A DNA stretch of 6,961 nt from the NCBI GenBank assembly GCA_036380835.1, contig DASVDZ010000059.1, positions 1-6,961 of the forward strand, given 5' to 3'. The translations under genes were made by a program, and so were the position numbers. Source of the DNA: DASQJL01 sp036380835. Lineage in GTDB: Bacteria; Eisenbacteria; RBG-16-71-46; SZUA-252. The notes under the pieces were generated by a model, which was given only the letters and a program-made list of their open reading frames with translations, was not told the DNA's origin and did no database searches. This document shows, piece by piece, positions 1-5,219 of the stretch (positions are counted from its first letter, which is position 1; every line of letters starts with the position of its first letter).

Positions 1-814
1 TCACGGCATCAAGGGAGTTCCGCGAGTTCCCGATGGGATCGGTGGCCCCGCCACCTCCTCCGATCAGGTAGATGAAGTCGCCGTTCTTCTCGACGCCGAA
101 TCGATGGATGAACGTCAGCACATAGTCCGCCGCATGAGCTCCGGTGTCGATGTAGAGAATCTGGTACGTCCGATTGGGGTACCCGACGTGCCGGACCCAG
201 TTGGGGTCGTACTTTCCACACCAGATGCTTCGGTTGCCGTCGAGGGCAGAGGGACGCTGGTCGGCCGGCGTCATCGAGGCGTCGTACGCGTGCCAGAGGG
301 TCTCGTCCAGCGATTCGTCCGCGACATTGTAGGGTCCTGGGGTCCCGATGGCGTAGCTGTTCAGATCGTCCCAGGTGCGGTTCGATTGCGGGCTCCACGT
401 GCCGAGGTACCTCTGCGTGCACGCGCCCGGATAGAGATAGTAGAGCGTCATACCCGTGCTCACCTTGTTCCCCGAGAGCGAGACGAAGTCGCCGCGCGAT
501 CGGCTCGACGTCCCGCCGTCCAGGGAGCCGGGGCGGAGCCGCAACTGACGTCCCCGATCTTCGACCGAGGCGTCGGCGCCGGACTGCATCCGACTGGTCG
601 GGGACAGGGCCGGCTGAGGCAACGGGCCCGCGCGGGCCACGCTCGAGAACCGCGCGACCGGGACCGGCTCGGGCGGCGAGGCAGCCGATGACGCCGACGG
701 CAGGAGCACGAGGGCGGCGGCCGAGAGGAGCGCTGTCTGGAGCGAATCGACGAGGCGACGCCTTGGCGGCTTCCGGAATCGGTGCGAAGGTCTCTGGAGA
801 ACGGAACGGCTCAT
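1..814 (-). CDS. Secreted protein, probable jelly-roll domain, 3' end outside window
   Basis: The ATG is the complement of 812-814 and the frame stays open to the left edge, giving 271 residues of an incomplete protein. AAGGAG lies 7 bases before the ATG and decides the start. Residues 1-24 are basic (PPRRRLVDS at 17-24 is faintly twin-arginine-like), followed by a hydrophobic core at about 25-40 and an Ala/Ser-rich cleavage zone (SASSAAS), so it is a signal peptide. Residues 45-107 are Pro/Ser/Arg-rich and look like a linker. From about residue 108 the composition changes to a folded extracellular type (Tyr, Trp, Asn, Gly). Segments such as TLWHAYD (172-178), RSIWCGKYDP (195-204), VGYPNRTYQ (210-218) and YVLTFIHRFGVEKNGDFIYL (231-250) resemble, from memory, the beta-sandwich domains of MAM or immune-inhibitor-A-like secreted proteins of environmental bacteria; that match is inference. 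Cys132 and Cys199 are the only cysteines after the signal peptide and could pair. The function is unknown; catalytic or sorting domains could lie beyond the edge. Confidence 0.8.
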   Translation of the reverse strand, partial: MSRSVLQRPSHRFRKPPRRRLVDSLQTALLSAAALVLLPSASSAASPPEPVPVARFSSVARAGPLPQPALSPTSRMQSGADASVEDRGRQLRLRPGSLDGGTSSRSRGDFVSLSGNKVSTGMTLYYLYPGACTQRYLGTWSPQSNRTWDDLNSYAIGTPGPYNVADESLDETLWHAYDASMTPADQRPSALDGNRSIWCGKYDPNWVRHVGYPNRTYQILYIDTGAHAADYVLTFIHRFGVEKNGDFIYLIGGGGGATDPIGNSRNSLDAV

Positions 815-821
815 CGCTGTG

Positions 822-827
822 CTCCTT
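822..827 (-). promoter_or_regulatory. Ribosome binding site of the secreted protein gene
   Basis: The minus strand reads AAGGAG followed by 7 bases and then ATG (complement of 812-814). It is a near-consensus Shine-Dalgarno sequence at normal spacing and supports this start for a gene that otherwise could be missed because antisense frames are longer. Confidence 0.75.
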
Positions 828-944
828 CCGGTGCGGGGGCGACAGGGCACGGGATCGTGAAGCCGGATCGCGATGGGGAGGCTTCTGGGAAACTGGAATT
901 CGGGCGCCCACTGCGGGCGCGGCCGGGAGATCGGGGAGTCGTCA

Positions 945-962
945 CGCGAAAGTCATTTCGCG
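945..962 (-). repeat. Perfect inverted repeat at the predicted transcript start
   Basis: CGCGAAA (945-951) and TTTCGCG (956-962) are perfect 7-base inverted arms around a 4-base centre. On the minus-strand RNA two G-U pairs could lengthen the stem to 9. It lies immediately after the candidate -10 box, where it could be an operator or a stabilising 5' stem-loop of the mRNA. Confidence 0.5.
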
Positions 963-966
963 CATG

Positions 967-996
967 ATGTTACGTCGAAGTCGTCGCGATTCTCAA
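967..996 (-). promoter_or_regulatory. Candidate sigma70-type promoter of the secreted protein gene
   Basis: On the minus strand TTGAGA (complement of 991-996, 5 of 6 to the -35 consensus) is followed by 18 bases and TAACAT (complement of 967-972, 4 of 6 to the -10 consensus). Transcription would begin near 960, leaving a leader of about 145 bases. This is the most AT-rich stretch of the 236-base gap between ccsBA and the secreted protein gene, so the gene probably has its own promoter rather than depending on read-through from ccsBA. Confidence 0.4.
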
Positions 997-1019
997 TGGT
1001 CCCTAAGGCGCATGACAAC

Positions 1020-1035
1020 CGCGGCGGGCGCCGCG
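1020..1035 (-). terminator. Weak GC hairpin just after ccsBA
   Basis: CGCGGC (1020-1025) and GCCGCG (1030-1035) form a 6-bp GC stem around GGGC, starting 15 bases past the ccsBA stop. There is no U-tract on the minus-strand transcript side, so an intrinsic terminator is doubtful. In a GC-rich genome such a stem can arise by chance. Confidence 0.2.
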
Positions 1036-1050
1036 TGGGAGGGTGGGCGA

Positions 1051-3426
1051 TCAGCCTTGGATCGGCCGGCGCGGATCGGATCGCGCGTTGCGGTGCGCCA
1101 GCCACCCCGCCGCCACGAACGCGACCTCCACGAGCGCGATGATCCCCATCACGAAGACGAGGTTCGAGCTTCCGAACCCGTAGGAGTGGAGCCCCGAGGC
1201 GAGCACGAAGTTCACGCCGAGGTAGGTCATGAGGATCGTCCAGAACGCGGCGATCGACGACACCGCGACCCCAAGCGACCGGATCTGGCCGTCGAATCGC
1301 GCGTGCAGGATCGCCATGTAGGCGAGAAACGCGACGAGCGACCAGACCTCCTTCGGATCCCAGCCCCAGTACCGCCCCCACGACGACGCGGCCCAGATCG
1401 ACCCGGTCATGATGCCCGCGATCAGGAGGATCGAGCCAACGATCAGGTACCAGTAGAGGAGGTCGCTCCAGCGTTCGGCGAGATCGCGCCGGCCGGGCGC
1501 GAAGACGAAGACGCCCAACACCACGTGCGCGAGGAACGTGGCGATCGCGAAAACCGAATAGCTCACCATGATGATCGGGACGTGGATCGCGAGCCAAGGC
1601 GTGCCCGAGAGCACCGGCGGCATCGGATGGATGAAGGGATCGATCGGCAGCCGGTCGAGGAGCAGCACGACGAGGGCCGACATCGCGGTGGCGTTGAAGA
1701 CGAGCATCCGGTTCCGGAAGACGAGCGACACGACGCCGAAGAGACCGACGCCCCACGCGAGGAAGAGCATCGACTCGTACATGTTCGAGGCCGGGATCCG
1801 TCCCGCGATCTGCCAGCGGGTCGCGATCCCCCACGTCATGACCGCGAAGCCGAGCAGCGTGCCGAACGCGGCGATCCACGCGAGCCACCGGCGCCCGCGC
1901 GAGAGCGTGAGCCCGGCGGCGATCGCGGCCGGCAGGAGCAGGATCCACGCGACGCGGACCGGATTCACCTGGTTGTAGCGGATCTCCCGCTCGATGGCCG
2001 CGACGCTGGGGTAGTAGGCCGGCGCGGTGGGACGGATCCGCGCCCCGAGCGCCGCCCAGGACTCCGGGGTGGTCACGTCCGTCGGAGGATGCCAGGCGCC
2101 GCGCGCGTCGGCGGCCGGGATCGCGCGGATCGCCTCGCCGCCGAGGTAGCGATCGAGCGTGCCGAGCCGCTCCTCCACCTGGAGCATGTGCTTGTCGAAC
2201 GACCACGGCTTGTGGCCCGCCTCCTCGCGATGCCGCGAGAGCGAGATGGCCTGGAGCAGGGCGCGACTCGACGCCAAGGCGCGATAGCTCGCGTAGTGCG
2301 TCCCGGCGGGGAGCCCTGCGAGCGACGCGACGTCGTCGCCGTCGATCCGCACGACCGGCTCGTCGAGCCAGCCCTGAGGATCGGTCGTCCAACCGACCAC
2401 CATCGCGACGGGGTCCATCCCCTTCCACTCGCGCGCGGCGGTCACGGTCCGCACGTCGTCGCGCGCCTGCGTGTCGAGCGGCATCACGCGGCCGTCGCTC
2501 TGCACGGGAAGACGGCGGAGCGCCTCGACCATGTCGGAGGACGGGACTCGCCCGGCGGCCATGGCCACGGCCGGCGCCGCCGTCGCCGCCCTCGCGCCGG
2601 GCGGGACCGTGGCGGCGAGCGCGGCGCCGATCAGCGCGATCCACGCCGCCGCGTGGCCCTTCCCTCCCGCGAGGCGGATCGTGCCTCCGCCCTTCGATCG
2701 CCCGGCCTCGCGTCGCTGCGCGATCCGGGTCGTCAGGACGACGAGCATGCCGAAGACCAGGAGCCCGTACCCGAAGAAGACGACGGGCTCGCCGGGGTCC
2801 TTCGAGACTGAAAGGATCGACATCTCGCGCCCGCCTTCCTGCTGGTAGCTCGACTGGAAGAACTGGAAGCCCCCGTAGGAGAGCGGCCGGTTCATCTCGA
2901 TGACCGCGCGGCGCTCCGGCATCGCGGCGCCTCCGGCGCCTCCGGGCGCTCCGATCACGGTGACGCGGCTCCGGAACATCGCGGGGCGCATCGTGCCGGG
3001 ATAGAAGTCCATCTCGAACGCGTCAAGTCGCAGGGCGAAGGGAAGCTTGTATTTGACCGCCGTCTCCTCGGACTCGCCGCGGTAGATCCAGTCGGCGCTC
3101 TGGCCCTCCCAGAGCGGGAGCCGGCCTTCGATCTTGAACGCCGCCGTCATGAGCGCGCCCCCGAGAATCAGGAGCATGGAGACGTGCGTGATCACGAACC
3201 CGATGCGCCAGCGATCGCGCGGCCAGCGCTCCCAGAGCGCCATCACGATGTTGAGCGCGAAGAGGCCCTGGAGGCCGAAGAACCAGGGCGCGTAGTAGAC
3301 GGCGCGCGCGGCCTCGGCGCCGTGGAGCGACTCGATGATGGTGCCGGCGGAGAGCGCGACGGCGATCATCAGAATGAGGACGACCGTCAGCTTGAGCGAG
3401 GCGAGCGCTCGGAGGGCGGGTTTCAT
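1051..3426 (-). CDS. ccsBA: Fused System II cytochrome c synthase CcsB-CcsA (ResB-ResC)
   Basis: The protein exports haem across the inner membrane and ligates it to CXXCH motifs of apocytochromes c. From Met1 (complement of 3424-3426; 791 aa) the ResB/CcsB part has membrane spans at about 8-33, 46-68, 74-97 and 213-235 around a periplasmic loop at 98-212. A further hydrophobic segment at about 257-275 leads into an extracytoplasmic domain (293-488) opening with LPVQSDGRVMPLDTQAR (306-322), a motif I associate with fused CcsBA proteins. The CcsA part (about 491-781) has some eight spans and the WWD motif GRYWGWDPKEVW at 684-695. The four expected haem-ligand histidines are present: His81 in span 3, His615 (WLAIHVP), His708 (ILHARF) and His747 (SGLHSYGF). 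An in-frame ATG at 3507 would add 27 residues rich in Arg and Trp; I prefer 3426 because ResB proteins start right before SLKLTVVL and a TACGAT box lies 7 bases upstream. At 791 aa it is shorter than the roughly 900-1100 aa of many fused homologues. No ResA or CcdA partner is in the window. Confidence 0.93.
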   Translation of the reverse strand: MKPALRALASLKLTVVLILMIAVALSAGTIIESLHGAEAARAVYYAPWFFGLQGLFALNIVMALWERWPRDRWRIGFVITHVSMLLILGGALMTAAFKIEGRLPLWEGQSADWIYRGESEETAVKYKLPFALRLDAFEMDFYPGTMRPAMFRSRVTVIGAPGGAGGAAMPERRAVIEMNRPLSYGGFQFFQSSYQQEGGREMSILSVSKDPGEPVVFFGYGLLVFGMLVVLTTRIAQRREAGRSKGGGTIRLAGGKGHAAAWIALIGAALAATVPPGARAATAAPAVAMAAGRVPSSDMVEALRRLPVQSDGRVMPLDTQARDDVRTVTAAREWKGMDPVAMVVGWTTDPQGWLDEPVVRIDGDDVASLAGLPAGTHYASYRALASSRALLQAISLSRHREEAGHKPWSFDKHMLQVEERLGTLDRYLGGEAIRAIPAADARGAWHPPTDVTTPESWAALGARIRPTAPAYYPSVAAIEREIRYNQVNPVRVAWILLLPAAIAAGLTLSRGRRWLAWIAAFGTLLGFAVMTWGIATRWQIAGRIPASNMYESMLFLAWGVGLFGVVSLVFRNRMLVFNATAMSALVVLLLDRLPIDPFIHPMPPVLSGTPWLAIHVPIIMVSYSVFAIATFLAHVVLGVFVFAPGRRDLAERWSDLLYWYLIVGSILLIAGIMTGSIWAASSWGRYWGWDPKEVWSLVAFLAYMAILHARFDGQIRSLGVAVSSIAAFWTILMTYLGVNFVLASGLHSYGFGSSNLVFVMGIIALVEVAFVAAGWLAHRNARSDPRRPIQG

Positions 3427-3433
3427 GCGGCGG

Positions 3434-3439
3434 ATCGTA
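3434..3439 (-). promoter_or_regulatory. Candidate -10 box for a leaderless ccsBA transcript
   Basis: On the minus strand TACGAT (4 of 6 to TATAAT) ends 7 bases before the ATG at 3426, and there is no Shine-Dalgarno sequence between them. Transcription would then start at or next to the ATG. I see no convincing -35 box 17 bases upstream (it would read TGTCCC), so the call is weak. Confidence 0.25.
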
Positions 3440-3577
3440 ACGCGCAGGGGACGCCAGGGACAGTGGGCCGCGCGGACCACCCGCCCCCATACCGACGTCC
3501 CTGTCATGCCGCCTGTCAGGTCGTCATGATGGATTGGGCAGGGAGACCGCCTCGGGCAGATTCGTGCGCCTGATCGA

Positions 3578-3661
3578 TACCGCTAAGCCGTGGCATGCCA
3601 AGGGGTAGGCCGAACGTGCAGATGAAGGGTGGAGCGGTACGGCTTCTGCACCGATATTCGG
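3578..3661 (+). promoter_or_regulatory. Candidate structured RNA leader, possibly pseudoknotted
   Basis: Several perfectly complementary segments lie in 84 bases before the miniprotein gene. CCGAA (3610-3614) can pair with TTCGG (3657-3661), enclosing GTGCAGA (3616-3622) paired with TCTGCAC (3645-3651). The 22-base loop of that hairpin contains AGCGGTA (3633-3639), complementary to TACCGCT (3578-3584) upstream, which would make a pseudoknot. Next to it ACGGCTT (3639-3645) is complementary to AAGCCGT (3585-3591), a competing pairing. TGGCATGCCA (3591-3600) is a perfect 10-base palindrome. It matches no riboswitch class I can recall. Together with 3427-3577, where I see only a poor divergent promoter candidate (TTGGGC at 3534-3539 with a weak CAGATT box), it fills the 288-base gap between ccsBA and the miniprotein gene. 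Some of the 7-base matches are expected by chance in GC-rich DNA. Confidence 0.35.
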
Positions 3662-3665
3662 GATG

Positions 3666-3683
3666 GAGGGGGCCTTCCCCCTC
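3666..3683 (+). repeat. GC-rich perfect hairpin in the miniprotein leader
   Basis: GAGGGGG (3666-3672) and CCCCCTC (3677-3683) form a perfect 7-bp stem with a CCTT loop, ending 20 bases before the ribosome binding site. No T-run follows, so it is not a standard intrinsic terminator. Its 3' arm is also complementary to the downstream GGGAGG, which gives it a possible regulatory role. Confidence 0.5.
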
Positions 3684-3703
3684 AGGGATGAGCCTCGCCT
3701 CCA

Positions 3704-3709
3704 GGGAGG
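3704..3709 (+). promoter_or_regulatory. Ribosome binding site of the 41-residue membrane protein
   Basis: GGGAGG ends 5 bases before the ATG at 3715, a strong Shine-Dalgarno sequence. It decides this start over an in-frame ATG at 3688 and one at 3595. CCTCC at 3698-3702 lies directly upstream and is complementary to it. Confidence 0.7.
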
Positions 3710-3714
3710 TGCCT

Positions 3715-3840
3715 ATGTTCCGTCACGTGCATGCCCCACCGGAGATCAGCGCGTTCGCGCTCCTCACCTTCGCCGTACTGCTGCCGATCCTCGCCCTGCT
3801 CTTCGGGGTGCTGGTCATCGGCTTCGTGACGTCACTGTAG
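3715..3840 (+). CDS. 41-residue single-span membrane protein of unknown family
   Basis: A 42-codon gene (ATG to TAG) begins MFRHVHAPPEISAF. Residues 1-10 are polar with two histidines and an APPE stretch, and residues 11-41 are almost wholly hydrophobic (Leu, Val, Ile, Phe, Ala), broken only by Pro24, Gly31 and Gly36. This is enough for one kinked transmembrane helix reaching almost to the C-terminus. A strong ribosome binding site, a start next to it and the membrane-type composition support a real gene; the same composition does not come from antisense shadowing, because only the last 9 bases overlap the convergent HAF-repeat gene. I do not recognise a family. It stands alone on its strand, with ccsBA divergent upstream. 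A longer version from the ATG at 3595 (81 residues) is possible but would translate the structured leader and gives an unremarkable Arg/Gly/Ser-rich N-terminus. Small proteins of this shape often regulate or stabilise a larger membrane complex; no partner can be named here. Confidence 0.65.
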   Translation: MFRHVHAPPEISAFALLTFAVLLPILALLFGVLVIGFVTSL

Positions 3841-4998
3841 GCCCGAGAGCGCCTGCGTGGTACCGCCCGCGCCCGCGGGCGACCAGAGGACGGCGTGCGC
3901 CGTCTTCCGGCCGGTCGCCGCGATCTGGCCGCGTTCGTTCACAACGACCGGATTCGACGCGGCGACCTCGCCCACGGTGATCATGGCGCCGTCGCACCAG
4001 ACCACGCCGACGTCGTCCCCGACGCCGCAGCAGGCCCTGCCGACGATCACGCCGCGATCGTTGATGTCGGTGGCGACCGCTTCCCGGAACCGGCCATCCA
4101 TCGTCCCGAGATCGCGCATCTTCCCCCGTTCCCAGACGAAGGCGTGCGTGGTCCCGGGCGAGACCGAGCTGTACCCGACGATCTGGCCCCGGCTGTTGAT
4201 CGCCGTCGCGCCGCTCTCCGAGCCTCCCAGCGTGCCGAGGTCGGTCATGACGCCGTCCCGCCAGAGGAACGCGTGCTTCTCCCCGTCCACCGTGAGGCCG
4301 GAGCCGACGACTTGTCCGCGATCGTTCATCGCCGCGACCCAGATCCGGTTCCCTCCCAGGGTCCCGATGTCCTTCATCGCGCCGTTTCGCCAGAAGAAGG
4401 GATGGAGATCGCCGGAGTTGGTGCGGCTCTCGCCCGCGACCTCCCCGCGATCGTTGATCGCGACCGCGATGCTGTAGCTGCCGCCGAGCGTTCCGAGATC
4501 GCGGATCTTCCCGTCCTTCCAGACGAAGGCGTGCTCCCAGTCGTCGCCGGGGAGGAAGCTGCCGCCGACGATCTCCCCGCGGTTGTTGATCCCGCGGACC
4601 TCGCTCATCGTCCCGCCGAGCGTGGCGAGCTGCGTGAAAGCGCCGCGATCCCAGAGGAACGCGCGCGACCGGTCGCCCGCGGCGAATCCAGTTCCCGCGA
4701 CCTGCCCTCGATCGTTGAGCGAGGTCCCCATGAATTCGCCGCGCCCGGGCCATCGCAGATCGGTGGCGGGGCCGCCGCGACTCACGAACGTGCGGCTCGC
4801 CCCCGCGGCCGCGTCGGCGATGACCAGGGCGAGGCCGTCCCTGTTGAGGGCGATCGTCCGGCTCGAGCCGCCGTCCGGCGCCCCGAGGTCGACGAATCGG
4901 TAGTTGAGCGGAGCGGCCGCGGTCGCGAAGAGGAGCGATAGGAGGAGGAATCGGCGAAGGCGGGCGATGCCGGTGCGACGGCGCGATCGGAGTGTCAT
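3832..4998 (-). CDS. Exported HAF-repeat protein, probable beta-propeller
   Basis: Met1 (complement of 4996-4998) starts a basic n-region followed by FLLLSLLFATAAA (about 17-29), a signal peptide, so the mature protein is exported. The rest consists of tandem copies of the HAF extracellular repeat, with pattern HAFLW-x-DG-x-x-x-DLGTLGG-x(4)-A-x-AIN-x-RG-x-x-VG. Copies begin near residues 69 (RTFVS), 112 (RAFLW), 156 (HAFVW), 199 (HPFFW), 242 (HAFLW), 285 (HAFVW) and 330 (VGVVW); four successive spacings are 43-44 residues. The N-terminus (FVDLGAPDGG, 35-44) and the C-terminus (HAVLW, 368-372) each hold half a repeat. Copies in the middle are closest to consensus and the last full one is degenerate. 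All three cysteines (323, 324, 335) lie in copies 6 and 7. A GTG at 5028 would add 10 residues but would place them ahead of the signal peptide; GGGGGA lies just before the ATG. HAF proteins have no established biochemical function; a surface or secreted binding role is inference. Its 3' end overlaps the convergent miniprotein gene by 9 bases. Confidence 0.88.
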   Translation of the reverse strand: MTLRSRRRTGIARLRRFLLLSLLFATAAAPLNYRFVDLGAPDGGSSRTIALNRDGLALVIADAAAGASRTFVSRGGPATDLRWPGRGEFMGTSLNDRGQVAGTGFAAGDRSRAFLWDRGAFTQLATLGGTMSEVRGINNRGEIVGGSFLPGDDWEHAFVWKDGKIRDLGTLGGSYSIAVAINDRGEVAGESRTNSGDLHPFFWRNGAMKDIGTLGGNRIWVAAMNDRGQVVGSGLTVDGEKHAFLWRDGVMTDLGTLGGSESGATAINSRGQIVGYSSVSPGTTHAFVWERGKMRDLGTMDGRFREAVATDINDRGVIVGRACCGVGDDVGVVWCDGAMITVGEVAASNPVVVNERGQIAATGRKTAHAVLWSPAGAGGTTQALSGLQ

Positions 4999-5145
4999 GT
5001 CCCCCAAGTCCCTGTCGGTGCTGCCCACGATGCGGAGCCCGAACGCGCCGTTCGACGAGTCGAATGCGGTGCCGCGTTCCAGTACTTGGGCGGCCGAGGC
5101 TGACGGGTACGGAAATGGCCGGAGCTTGGGGGACCTGCGTCAGAT

Positions 5146-5174
5146 AATGTAGCGCACCGGGCGCTGGAAATCAA
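5146..5174 (-). promoter_or_regulatory. Candidate sigma70-type promoter of the HAF-repeat gene
   Basis: On the minus strand TTGATT (complement of 5169-5174) is followed by exactly 17 bases and TACATT (complement of 5146-5151); each box matches 4 of 6 consensus positions. The transcript would start near 5139 and have a leader of about 140 bases. The 17-base spacer holds a dyad described separately. Confidence 0.45.
5151..5165. repeat. Dyad between the -35 and -10 boxes of the HAF promoter
   Basis: AGCGC (5151-5155) and GCGCT (5161-5165) are perfect inverted arms around ACCGG. The dyad occupies nearly the whole spacer of the HAF-repeat promoter, a typical site for a repressor or a spacer-binding activator. 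Five-base GC arms are not rare in this DNA, so this is only a candidate operator. Confidence 0.3.
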
Positions 5175-5202
5175 GCCTGGAGTGGGGCGGACACGCGTCG
5201 TT

Positions 5203-5211
5203 TGGTATGTT
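5203..5211 (+). promoter_or_regulatory. Extended -10 promoter for a leaderless DUF4440 transcript
   Basis: TG at 5203-5204, one base, then TATGTT (5206-5211) make an extended -10 element. Eight bases separate it from the ATG at 5220, so the transcript would start at about the ATG. There is no Shine-Dalgarno sequence in the gap. An alternative is GATAAT at 5143-5148 (5 of 6 to the -10 consensus), which would give a 65-base leader but has no -35 at proper spacing. Confidence 0.4.
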
Positions 5212-5219
5212 CGCGCCCT

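Noticed and set aside
9..911. A 300-codon minus-strand frame over the secreted protein gene
   Set aside because: Arg/Pro-rich, no domain and no ribosome binding site. The other minus frame has AAGGAG, a signal peptide and folded-protein composition.
953..2644. A 563-codon minus-strand frame within ccsBA
   Set aside because: Arg/Ala/Asp-rich with no motifs and out of frame with the conserved CcsBA sequence.
688..2811. A 707-codon plus-strand open frame opposite ccsBA
   Set aside because: Its translation is Arg/Asp/Glu/His-rich low complexity, the usual antisense product of a GC-rich membrane protein gene. The minus-strand frame has clear CcsBA motifs, so this is a shadow.
3427..3507. A longer ccsBA start at 3507
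   Set aside because: The extra 27 residues are not typical of ResB N-termini, and the membrane span begins just after Met1 of the shorter form.
3666..3683. The GC hairpin as an intrinsic terminator
   Set aside because: No T-run follows on either strand and no gene ends just before it.
3595..3714. An upstream extension of the miniprotein to an ATG at 3595 (81 residues) or 3688 (50 residues)
   Set aside because: No good ribosome binding site at 3595, an Arg/Gly/Ser-rich extension, and a strong GGGAGG placed for the ATG at 3715. Not fully excluded.
3895..4941. A 348-codon plus-strand frame opposite the HAF-repeat gene, with apparent repeats
   Set aside because: Its periodicity mirrors the HAF repeats on the other strand and its composition is Ala/Asp/Arg-rich. 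No independent evidence of coding.
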